The translations under genes and the position numbers were made by a program. Under the pieces are notes generated by a model. The model worked only from the letters and a program-made list of their open reading frames with translations, made no database searches and was not told the origin of the DNA. Of a stretch of DNA of 5,064 bases, positions 1 to 5,064 are shown piece by piece (positions within the stretch are counted from its first letter, which is position 1; every line of letters starts with the position of its first letter). Source of the stretch: an uncultured Rubellimicrobium sp. (GTDB lineage: Bacteria; Pseudomonadota; Alphaproteobacteria; Rhodobacterales; Rhodobacteraceae); contig CADCUU010000191.1 of NCBI GenBank assembly GCA_902805995.1, positions 1-5,064 on the forward strand, read 5' to 3'.

Positions 1-620
1 TCCTCCTCCACATCGACGAGGTCGTCTGCGGCTTCGGGCGCACCGGCACCTGGTTCGGCTACCAGCAGTACGGCGTCCAGCCTGACATCGTGACCATGGC
101 CAAGGGCGTGGCCTCGGGCTACGCCGCCATCTCGGTCTGCGTGACCACCGAGGCCGTCTTCGACATGTTCAAGGACGACACGGACAAGCTCGGCTACTTC
201 CGCGACATCTCCACCTTCGGCGGCTGCACCGCCGGCCCTGCCGCCGCGCTGGAGGTCATGCAGATCACCGAGGAGGAGGACCTCCTCGGCAACTCCGCCC
301 GCATGGGCGACTACCTCAACGGCAAACTCTTTGAGCTGATGGACAAGCACGCCTGCATCGGCGAGGTCCGCGGCCTCGGCCTCTTCCAGGGCGCCGAACT
401 CGTGGCCGACCGCGCAACGCGTGAGCCGCTGGAGGAAAAGAAGGTCCAGGCCATCGTCGCCGACTGCATGGCCCAGGGCGTCATCATCGGCGCCTCCAAC
501 CGCAGCATGCCCGGCCTCAACAACACTCTCCTCTTCGCCCCCGCCCTTATCGCGACCAAGGGCGATCTGGACGAGGTCGTCGCCGGCGTGGATGCGGCGA
601 TAACGAAAGTCGTTGGCTGA
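1..620 (+). CDS. tpa: Taurine-pyruvate aminotransferase (Tpa), C-terminal part, 5' end outside the window
   Basis: This is a PLP-dependent class III (omega-type) aminotransferase, expected to act in the cytoplasm. Tpa moves the amino group of taurine to pyruvate, giving sulfoacetaldehyde and alanine. The reading frame is open from base 3 to the TGA at 618-620, about 205 residues, against roughly 460 for the whole family protein, so about 45% is visible. The fragment opens with LLHIDEVVCGFGRTG, whose Asp (fragment residue 5) contacts the PLP pyridine nitrogen. It continues to TMAKGVASGYAA, whose Lys (residue 34, bases 102-104) forms the Schiff base. Further conserved blocks are STFGGCTAGPAAALE, GEVRGLGLFQGAELV and the C-terminal NNTLLFAPALI. 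The GTG at 90 is internal, not a start. The class is certain from the motifs. Taurine specificity rests on overall resemblance to Tpa and on xsc lying 3.7 kb downstream. Another omega-amino acid:pyruvate aminotransferase is the main alternative. Confidence 0.88.
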   Translation, partial: LLHIDEVVCGFGRTGTWFGYQQYGVQPDIVTMAKGVASGYAAISVCVTTEAVFDMFKDDTDKLGYFRDISTFGGCTAGPAAALEVMQITEEEDLLGNSARMGDYLNGKLFELMDKHACIGEVRGLGLFQGAELVADRATREPLEEKKVQAIVADCMAQGVIIGASNRSMPGLNNTLLFAPALIATKGDLDEVVAGVDAAITKVVG

Positions 621-700
621 GCGAGAACTGACGCCCCGAGCTCGGCCTGCCTGAGCGGCTTGTCCGGACATAGGCTCGGCAAACGTCCCCCGGAGGAGCA

Positions 701-731
701 TCCAAGCACGGCCCACGCGGCCGTGCTTGGA
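701..731. terminator. Perfect 13-bp hairpin downstream of tpa, probable terminator
   Basis: TCCAAGCACGGCC (701-713) and GGCCGTGCTTGGA (719-731) are exact reverse complements around the 5-base loop CACGC. The stem starts 80 bases after the tpa stop and ends 34 bases before the ATG at 766, where a terminator separating the two genes would be expected. There is no T-tract on either side, so it is not a textbook intrinsic terminator; in GC-rich bacteria it could still end transcription or protect a 3' end. A weaker stem (CCAGGG 738-743, CTCTGG 748-753, loop ATTT, one G-U pair) follows it. Confidence 0.55.
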
Positions 732-765
732 CCTGCCCCAGGGATTTCTCTGGCGCGGGCGCTAG

Positions 766-2088
766 ATGGTTTCGGGACACTCCGAAAAGGGAACCGCCTT
801 GCCCGATCCATCGCCACGGCCCCCGGCCGAGGACGCGCCCCTTCGGGCCGGCATCTTCCCGACCTTCTTCCTGTCCGGCTTTGAGTGCTCCACGTTCATC
901 TGGAAGGACCAGGGCCGACGAGACCTCACCGCCGAGACCCAGCACCTTCGTCATGCGGACGAGGACTACGCCCGGCTTCGGTCCCTTGGCATCGCGGTCG
1001 CGCGCGAAGGCATTCCCTGGCCCATGGTGGACCGGGGCGGAGCCTACGACTTCTCGACCCTCGACCCCCTCATCGCCGCCATGAACCGCCACAAGATCCT
1101 GCCGATCTGGGATCTGTGCCACTACGGCTACCCTGACGACGCTGACCCCTTCGGGCCCGACTTCGCCGCCCGCTTCGCCGCCTACGCCCGAGCCGCCGCC
1201 GAATACGTGACGACGCGCGTTCGCGGCCCCCACGTCTTTACGCCGATCAACGAAATCACCTTCTTCGCCTTCATGGGCGGCGAATGGGCCTGGACCGCTC
1301 CCTTCGGCACCACGGACGCGCAACGTCGCGCCCTGCGGCTGGCCCTGTGCACCGCGGACATCGCGGCCGTGAAGGCGATCCGGGAGGTCGATCCCGACGC
1401 CCGCATGGTCCATATCGACCCGCTCATCTGGGTCGTGCCGCCCCGGGACCGACCCGACCTCGCGGACGAGGCGGAGCACGAAACCTATGAGGACACCTTC
1501 TTCGCCTGGGATGTGCTTGCAGGACTCCGGCACCCGGAGTTGGGCGGCTCCCCCGAGGTGCTCGATATCGTGGGGGTAAACTGCTACTCGTTCGGTCAGA
1601 TGGAGTATCGGGAGAACGGCCCCCATGCCTCTCTCGAGCCGCACGACGAGCGCATCCGTCCCTTGGGCGATCTTCTCGCCTTCGCCTGGGAGAGATATCA
1701 CCGCCCCATGATCGTGGGCGAGACGAGCGGCCTGGGCGAGGGTCGGCCCGAATGGCTCTCGGACGTGATCGAGGAAGCGCTTGCCGCTGTGCGGCGTGGC
1801 ATCGACCTCCACGGGATCTGCCTGTTTCCCGCCGTGGACATGCCGAACTGGCACAAGGACGAGTGGCTGCACAACGGCATCTGCGACCTTGAGGAGGAGG
1901 AGGACGGACGCCTGAAGAGAGTGCCCTTCCAGCCCCTCATCGACGAGTTGCGGCGCTGGCAGGAGCGGCTCAACCGCGCGACGATGCTGGACGAAGACCC
2001 CTTCAGCGATCCCGTGGACCTCCGCGACATCCATGCGGCCGCGGAGCGACTGAAGATCACCTCGGACAAGAACTGGCATGGCGGGTAA
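766..2088 (+). CDS. GH1-like TIM-barrel glycoside hydrolase family protein
   Basis: This is a 440-residue protein if it starts at ATG 766, or 429 if it starts at TTG 799, with a TAA stop at 2086-2088. Motifs follow the GH1 (beta-glucosidase clan) order. IWDLCHYGYP (114-123) matches the usual HWDLP block. TPINEITFF (159-167) matches TxNEP with Glu163 as acid/base. GVNCY (270-274) matches GVNYY. IVGETSG (316-322) matches ITENG with Glu319 as nucleophile. A retaining beta-glycosidase reaction is therefore plausible, but the substrate is unknown. There is no signal peptide or membrane segment, so it is probably cytoplasmic. It is somewhat short for GH1, and its catalytic blocks are divergent (NEI for NEP, GETSG for TENG). 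The last 35 or so residues are charged and outside the barrel. ATG 766 has no clear ribosome binding site, whereas TTG 799 has AAGGGA six bases upstream. It lies between tpa and xsc with no evident sulfonate role, and converges with the minus-strand GH25 gene. Confidence 0.8.
   Translation: MVSGHSEKGTALPDPSPRPPAEDAPLRAGIFPTFFLSGFECSTFIWKDQGRRDLTAETQHLRHADEDYARLRSLGIAVAREGIPWPMVDRGGAYDFSTLDPLIAAMNRHKILPIWDLCHYGYPDDADPFGPDFAARFAAYARAAAEYVTTRVRGPHVFTPINEITFFAFMGGEWAWTAPFGTTDAQRRALRLALCTADIAAVKAIREVDPDARMVHIDPLIWVVPPRDRPDLADEAEHETYEDTFFAWDVLAGLRHPELGGSPEVLDIVGVNCYSFGQMEYRENGPHASLEPHDERIRPLGDLLAFAWERYHRPMIVGETSGLGEGRPEWLSDVIEEALAAVRRGIDLHGICLFPAVDMPNWHKDEWLHNGICDLEEEEDGRLKRVPFQPLIDELRRWQERLNRATMLDEDPFSDPVDLRDIHAAAERLKITSDKNWHGG
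787..792 (+). promoter_or_regulatory. Ribosome binding site supporting a TTG start at 799
   Basis: AAGGGA sits six bases before an in-frame TTG (799-801, codon 12 of the version starting at ATG 766). The sequence before ATG 766 (GCGGGCGCTAG) has no comparable Shine-Dalgarno match. The protein may therefore begin MPDPSPRPPAEDAPLRAG, which loses only a low-complexity N-terminus and no part of the barrel. Confidence 0.45.
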
Positions 2089-2193
2089 GGCTGGCCGAAC
2101 CAGCCCGCCCAAACGGTCCAGGGCCGCGGCGAAAGCCTAGTTCCGCACGCAGCCTCACGCCGTCGTCAAACTCCTCCGCCCGTCGTCATGCGG
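2089..2193. other. Intergenic gap between convergent genes, with a weak hairpin
   Basis: This 105-base gap separates the TAA of the GH1-like gene from the TGA of the minus-strand GH25 gene. GGCTGG (2089-2094) and CCAGCC (2100-2105) form a 6-bp stem with a 5-base loop immediately after the plus-strand stop. There is no T-tract, so a bidirectional terminator role is only a guess. A 9-base direct repeat, CCGTCGTCA, occurs at 2160-2168 and 2180-2188. I see no gene here. Confidence 0.35.
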
Positions 2194-3075
2194 TCACCCC
2201 GCATTCCCCGCCACCCACCTGACCCAATCCGCCTCCGACCCCGCAAAGGTGTTGAGGTCCACCTTCTCCGGGATGCCCGGGATCGTCCCCGTCCCCGAAT
2301 ACTGCCAGAAGGCCCAGGACTGCGCGTCGGGATAGGCCTCCGCCGGGTGCTTGGTGACGGCCCGCAGCCAGGGCTGCATCCCCGCCACCCGCCAAAGCTC
2401 GTTGTCGTGCCAGAAATCCACGGTCGTGTAGACGATGGGCTGCTGGTCGTAATGCTTGCCCACGATGTTGAGGAAGGTGGCCGCCTCCGCCCGCACGGTG
2501 GCGGGGTCGGGACGGTGCGGGCAGGTCTTGGACTCCCCGTTCCATTCGAGGTCCAGCACCGGGGGCAGCGCGCCCCTTTCGCGCGGAACGTTGGCGATGA
2601 ACCACGCGGCCTGCTCGGCGGCGGACCGGCAGAAGTAGTAGAAGTGGTAGGCCCCCCGCGGCACCCCCGCCGCCCCCGCCCCGAACCAGTGGTCGAGGAA
2701 GGCGGGATCGGAGTGGTCCGCCCCTTCCGTCGCCTTGATGAAGGCGAAGTTCACGCCATGCGCCCGCGCCGTGTGCCAGTCGATCCGCCCCTGCCAGCGC
2801 GACACGTCGATGCCGTGGACGGGATAGGCGTGCGGCGTCCGCCCCGGCCAGTCCACCGGATGGGTTTCCGCGAACCGCGCGGGCATCACCGCCGGCACCA
2901 TGACGGGCGCCACCACAGGCGCCACCACAGGCACCGCCACCGGCGCCCGGGCCGCAAGGCTGACCGAGGAGGTGCTCATGGCCACGCGCGGCAACGCATG
3001 CCGGTTACAGGCTCCAAGACCCACCAACGCCATAAGGGCGAGGCCCATGGCCACGCCCCGTCCTGTCCGTTTCAT
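2194..3075 (-). CDS. GH25 family lysozyme (N-acetylmuramidase), predicted lipoprotein
   Basis: This 293-residue protein is predicted to cleave the MurNAc-GlcNAc bond of peptidoglycan in the periplasm. Residues 1-23 (MKRTGRGVAMGLALMALVGLGAC) form a lipoprotein signal, with basic start, hydrophobic core and lipobox LGAC, making Cys23 the likely lipidation site. Residues 45-65 are a Pro/Val/Ala/Met-rich linker. The GH25 domain spans about 86-290. GIDVSRWQG carries Asp90; FAFIKATEG (110-118) and GAYHFYYF (141-148) follow; LDLEW carries Asp175 and Glu177, the DxE catalytic pair. Near the end, FWQYSGTG and VDLNTF are typical of the family. The start is at 3075 because AGGAG lies six bases upstream and the signal begins there; an upstream in-frame ATG at 3186 would put 37 unlikely residues before it. 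Asn24 at position +2 does not suggest inner-membrane retention by the E. coli Asp rule, so outer-membrane sorting is plausible. It lies 129 bases downstream of the lytic transglycosylase on the same strand, so the two may be cotranscribed. Confidence 0.92.
   Translation of the reverse strand: MKRTGRGVAMGLALMALVGLGACNRHALPRVAMSTSSVSLAARAPVAVPVVAPVVAPVMVPAVMPARFAETHPVDWPGRTPHAYPVHGIDVSRWQGRIDWHTARAHGVNFAFIKATEGADHSDPAFLDHWFGAGAAGVPRGAYHFYYFCRSAAEQAAWFIANVPRERGALPPVLDLEWNGESKTCPHRPDPATVRAEAATFLNIVGKHYDQQPIVYTTVDFWHDNELWRVAGMQPWLRAVTKHPAEAYPDAQSWAFWQYSGTGTIPGIPEKVDLNTFAGSEADWVRWVAGNAG
2894..2947. repeat. 12-bp tandem repeat coding the GH25 linker
   Basis: Consecutive 12-base units starting at 2894 read GGCACCATGACG, GGCGCCACCACA, GGCGCCACCACA and GGCACCGCCACC, followed by a partial GGCGCC. 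The two central copies (2906-2917 and 2918-2929) are identical. On the minus strand each unit encodes four residues, producing the VAPV/VPVV pattern between the lipid anchor and the GH25 domain. Because the unit is a multiple of three, copy-number change would alter tether length without breaking the frame. Confidence 0.8.
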
Positions 3076-3081
3076 ACGGAT

Positions 3082-3086
3082 CTCCT
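3082..3086 (-). promoter_or_regulatory. Ribosome binding site fixing the GH25 lysozyme start
   Basis: On the minus strand AGGAG lies six bases before the ATG at 3075-3073. This match decides between that ATG and the in-frame ATG at 3186, and it agrees with the lipoprotein signal beginning at 3075. Confidence 0.8.
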
Positions 3087-3204
3087 GCTCGTCCTGCCTC
3101 GCGCGATTGTGGCCGGTTCCGGCAGATTCGGACAGCGGCTGATCAACCCCGCGGCGCGCATCGGCCCCGCCCTGTGGCCCGATCACACCAGCCTCGCGGT
3201 CGCG

Positions 3205-4155
3205 TCAGTTCCGCAGCACCATGCAGACCGCCCCCTCCGCCCGGAGTTGCCGGCAGAGCGCCTCCGCCTCCTCCCGCGTGTCCCGGCCCACCTGCGCGAC
3301 ATGCCTGCGGTCCGCGCGGCCCGGCACGCGCATCCGGACATGGTCGATCCGCTCCTCCGGGATCAGCCCGGTGACCCGCGCGGCCTGCCGCTCCGCCGCC
3401 TCTCGGCTGTCCAGCGCGGCAAGGACCACCCCCCAGGGAAGAAGCTCCGGCTCCGGCACGGCCTCGGGCGCAAAGCTCGGGAAACTCCGCGCGACCGCCT
3501 TCCGCAGGCAGGCCTCGCGAAACGGCTCCCCGGGATCGAGCTCGAGGTTCGGCTCCAGATCCGGCCCGTCGCGCCAGGCCTCGGCGGCATGGCCGGTGAT
3601 CGCCACCACATAGGCCCGGGTCTCGCCCGGCAGCCCCGTCTCCCCGGCCAGGAACCGCTCGGCGCGCCGCTCCCCGGCGTTGTAGGCCACCGCGGCCAAG
3701 CCAAGGCTCCCGAACTCCCGCTCCAGGTCCTTGAGGTAATCCGCCGAGGCCATGATCGCCTCCGCCGGGTTGAACGGGTCGGCAAGCCCCCGGAGCTTCG
3801 CCGTCCCCGGCATGAACTGGGCGATCCCCTGCGCGCCCGCATGGCTCACGGCCGAGGCGTCGAACAGGCTCTCCCGCCACAAAAGCCGCGCGAAGAACCC
3901 CACATCCAGCCCTTCCGCCCCCGCGGCGTCCTCGATAACCCGGCAGACATCCTCGGCGTAGCTCTGCGCCCGGATGCAGACCTGTCCATCCACCGAGCAG
4001 CGCTGCTCCCGAGCGGGCCTTGGCACGGGCCGGATGACATTGGCGGCGACAGGCTCCACCCCCGTCACCTCGGACAGGGCGGGCTCCTGGGCAGGCTCCT
4101 GGGCGGGAACCGGGCAGGCAAGCAGGGCCAGAATGACACCAAGGACTACGCGCAT
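3205..4155 (-). CDS. Exported lytic transglycosylase (SLT family) with C-terminal SPOR-like domain
   Basis: This 316-residue protein is predicted to cut peptidoglycan glycan strands by forming 1,6-anhydro-MurNAc ends. Residues 1-18 form a signal peptide, with probable cleavage after PVPA (Ala18-Gln19). LLAC at 11-14 also resembles a lipobox, so lipidation at Cys14 is possible, although the hydrophobic stretch is short and Pro follows the Cys. The SLT domain covers about 66-195: LLWRESLFD carries the catalytic Glu95 (ES motif), followed by AQGIAQFMPGTA (108-119), an N-P-AEAI-ASADYL block and AYNAGE (157-162). Residues 240-315 (WGVVLAALDSREAAERQA to EALCRQLRAEGAVCMVLRN) look like a SPOR domain, which in known cases binds denuded septal glycan. 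Cys pairs at 53/60 and 301/311 could form disulfides. The ATG at 4155 has no strong Shine-Dalgarno but starts directly at the signal peptide. The gene is divergent from xsc and upstream of the GH25 gene on the same strand. The SLT call is firm; SPOR is likely. Confidence 0.92.
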   Translation of the reverse strand: MRVVLGVILALLACPVPAQEPAQEPALSEVTGVEPVAANVIRPVPRPAREQRCSVDGQVCIRAQSYAEDVCRVIEDAAGAEGLDVGFFARLLWRESLFDASAVSHAGAQGIAQFMPGTAKLRGLADPFNPAEAIMASADYLKDLEREFGSLGLAAVAYNAGERRAERFLAGETGLPGETRAYVVAITGHAAEAWRDGPDLEPNLELDPGEPFREACLRKAVARSFPSFAPEAVPEPELLPWGVVLAALDSREAAERQAARVTGLIPEERIDHVRMRVPGRADRRHVAQVGRDTREEAEALCRQLRAEGAVCMVLRN

Positions 4156-4225
4156 GGCGCTGACTTAGCCGTCCCACCCCGCCCGGCCAGCAAGCGAGGC
4201 GCAATTCACGGCAGCTTCCCTGCCC

Positions 4226-4259
4226 CTGGCCCGCTCTTTCTGGCCCGCTCTCTCTCTGG
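4226..4259. repeat. 14-bp tandem direct repeat upstream of xsc, candidate operator
   Basis: CTGGCCCGCTCTTT (4226-4239) is followed directly by CTGGCCCGCTCTCT (4240-4253), 13 of 14 bases identical. A third CTGG lies at 4256-4259 and runs into CTGGAACG. The repeat is in the divergent gap, 52 to 85 bases before the xsc start and overlapping or just upstream of the suggested -35. TauR, an MocR-type activator of taurine genes, is known from related bacteria, and MocR proteins often bind direct repeats. Assignment to TauR here is inference only. Confidence 0.4.
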
Positions 4260-4285
4260 AACGCCCGCCCGCTCCCCCGTATGGT
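4256..4285 (+). promoter_or_regulatory. Possible sigma-70-type promoter for xsc
   Basis: A -35-like CTGGAA (4256-4261, three of six consensus positions) and a -10-like TATGGT (4280-4285, four of six) are 18 bases apart. The -10 lies 25 bases before the xsc ATG. The match is weak, as would be expected for an activator-dependent promoter, and no other pair in the gap looked better. Confidence 0.3.
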
Positions 4286-4297
4286 CCGCTGCAACGA

Positions 4298-4302
4298 AAG
4301 GA
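4298..4302 (+). promoter_or_regulatory. Ribosome binding site of xsc
   Basis: AAGGA lies eight bases before ATG 4311. It supports ATG 4311 (protein starting MRMTTEEAF) over the second in-frame ATG at 4317, for which the spacing would be 14 bases. Confidence 0.75.
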
Positions 4303-4310
4303 CCGCCCCC

Positions 4311-5064
4311 ATGCGCATGACCACCGAAGAAGCCTTCGTGAAGACCCTCCAGGCCCACGGCATCCGCCATGCCTTCGGCATCATCGGCTCGGCCTTCATG
4401 CCGATCTCCGACCTGTTCCCCAAGGCGGGCATCAGCTTCTGGGACGTCGCGCACGAAGGGTCGGGCGGCATGATGGCCGACGGCTACACCCGCGCGACCG
4501 GGCGCATGTCCCTGATGATCGCCCAGAACGGCCCCGGCATCACCAACCTCGTGACCGCCGTGAAGACCGCCTACTGGAACCACACGCCCCTCCTCCTCGT
4601 GACGCCCCAGGCTGCCAACCGCACCATCGGCCAGGGCGGCTTCCAGGAGGTGGAGCAGATGGCCCTCTTCCGCGACATGGTGGCCTATCAGGAGGAGGTC
4701 CGCGACCCCGCCCGCATCGCGGAGGTGCTGGCCCGCGTCATCCAGAACGCCAGGCGCCACTCCGCCCCCGCCCAGATCAACATCCCCCGCGACTTCTGGA
4801 CGCGTGAGATCGACGTCCCCCTCCCCCCCATCCTCGACTTCGAGCGCCCCTCGGGCGGCGCCCAGGCCCTCAATCAGGCCGCGGCCCTCCTCGGGCAGTC
4901 CAAGCGCCCCGTGATCCTGAACGGCGCGGGCGTGATCCTGTCGGGCGCGATCCCCGCCACCGCCGCCCTGGCCGAACGGCTGAGCGCCCCCGTCTGCGTG
5001 GGCTACCAGCACAACGACGCCTTCCCCGGCTCCCACCCCCTCTTCGCGGGCCCCCTGGGCTACA
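4311..5064 (+). CDS. xsc: Sulfoacetaldehyde acetyltransferase (Xsc), N-terminal part, 3' end outside the window
   Basis: Xsc is a thiamine-diphosphate enzyme of the cytoplasm that converts sulfoacetaldehyde and phosphate to acetyl phosphate and sulfite, the desulfonating step of taurine and related C2 sulfonate catabolism. The visible 251 codons are about 40% of the usual length of roughly 590 residues. The N-terminal pyrimidine-binding domain covers about 3-165: FGIIGSAFMPISDLFP (22-37), then AHEGSGGMMADGYTRATG (47-64) with Glu49, the conserved glutamate that activates ThDP. IAQNGPGITN (70-79), NHTPLLLVTPQAANRTIGQGGFQEVEQ (90-116) and QINIPRDFW (155-163) are strongly Xsc-like and separate it from acetolactate synthase. 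The central domain begins near 185, with RPVILNGAGV at 199-208. The ThDP-pyrophosphate (GDG) motif would lie beyond the window. It has its own upstream region, divergent from the lytic transglycosylase gene. Acetyl phosphate would normally pass to a phosphotransacetylase, often encoded next to xsc, which cannot be seen here. Confidence 0.95.
   Translation, partial: MRMTTEEAFVKTLQAHGIRHAFGIIGSAFMPISDLFPKAGISFWDVAHEGSGGMMADGYTRATGRMSLMIAQNGPGITNLVTAVKTAYWNHTPLLLVTPQAANRTIGQGGFQEVEQMALFRDMVAYQEEVRDPARIAEVLARVIQNARRHSAPAQINIPRDFWTREIDVPLPPILDFERPSGGAQALNQAAALLGQSKRPVILNGAGVILSGAIPATAALAERLSAPVCVGYQHNDAFPGSHPLFAGPLGY

Noticed and set aside
547..2112. A 521-codon open frame on the minus strand across the GH1-like gene
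   Set aside because: It is opposite a protein with ordered GH1 motifs, its product is low-complexity Gly/Val/Arg-rich, and it overlaps the end of tpa; it is a shadow frame.
2160..2188. 9-base direct repeat CCGTCGTCA spaced 20 bases apart
   Set aside because: It is short and lies in a GC-rich gap between convergent gene ends, where neither a promoter nor an att site is expected; probably chance.
3076..3186. Extension of the GH25 lysozyme to an in-frame ATG at 3186
   Set aside because: It would place 37 hydrophilic residues before a clear lipoprotein signal; the ATG at 3075 has an AGGAG at good spacing.
2194..4155. Prophage lysis cassette suggested by adjacent GH25 and SLT enzymes
   Set aside because: Both proteins carry export signals of the lipoprotein or Sec type, there is no holin-like or phage structural gene nearby, and base composition matches the flanking metabolic genes.
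2188..4320. A 710-codon open frame on the plus strand across the GH25 and lytic transglycosylase genes
   Set aside because: It lies antisense to two genes with clear catalytic motifs and signal peptides, and its product is a His/Arg/Pro/Gly-rich string without domains. Long antisense frames are common where GC at third codon positions is high.
3143..4471. A 442-codon minus-strand frame overlapping the lytic transglycosylase and the start of xsc
   Set aside because: It is in a different frame from the transglycosylase, is Gly/Arg/Ala-rich without motifs, and would run through the xsc promoter and N-terminus.
4206..5036. A 276-codon minus-strand frame opposite xsc
   Set aside because: It is antisense to a strongly conserved Xsc sequence, and its Gly/His/Asp-rich product has no recognisable domain.
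4311..5064. Acetolactate synthase or another ThDP enzyme instead of Xsc
   Set aside because: The GIIGSAFMPISDLFP, NRTIGQGGFQEVEQ and INIPRDFW blocks are characteristic of Xsc, and tpa is nearby.

Overview
The window is uniformly GC-rich, with dense coding on both strands. Its protein content points to an alphaproteobacterium, most likely of the Rhodobacter/Paracoccus/Roseobacter group. That assignment is inferred from the resemblance of the Tpa and Xsc sequences to what I know of those families and from base composition; no search was run.

Layout, left to right. (1) 1-620, plus strand: the C-terminal part of a class III aminotransferase, best read as taurine-pyruvate aminotransferase (Tpa). 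(2) 621-765: a gap with a perfect 13-bp hairpin, a likely terminator for tpa. (3) 766-2088, plus: a cytoplasmic TIM-barrel protein resembling glycoside hydrolase family 1, with both catalytic glutamates apparently kept; TTG at 799 is a strong alternative start. (4) 2089-2193: a short gap between convergent genes. (5) 2194-3075, minus: a GH25 muramidase with a lipoprotein signal and a Pro/Val/Ala linker encoded by a 12-bp tandem repeat. (6) 3205-4155, minus: an exported lytic transglycosylase with a C-terminal SPOR-like domain. (7) 4156-4310: a divergent intergenic region with a 14-bp tandem direct repeat and a possible promoter ahead of xsc. (8) 4311-5064, plus: the N-terminal part of sulfoacetaldehyde acetyltransferase (Xsc), running off the right edge.

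How the genes fit together. Tpa and Xsc catalyse consecutive steps of taurine breakdown: taurine + pyruvate gives sulfoacetaldehyde + alanine, then sulfoacetaldehyde + phosphate gives acetyl phosphate + sulfite. Each therefore supports the other's identification. Between them lie about 3.7 kb carrying three genes with no obvious sulfonate role: one sugar-hydrolase-like protein and two peptidoglycan-cleaving enzymes that could form a small minus-strand transcription unit. Because of this block, tpa and xsc cannot share a simple transcript here, and xsc appears to have its own promoter region.

I see no RNA genes, insertion sequences, CRISPR arrays or phage structural genes, and no clear undescribed system. 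The points most worth a second look are the split taurine locus, the atypical GH1-like protein and the repeat upstream of xsc.
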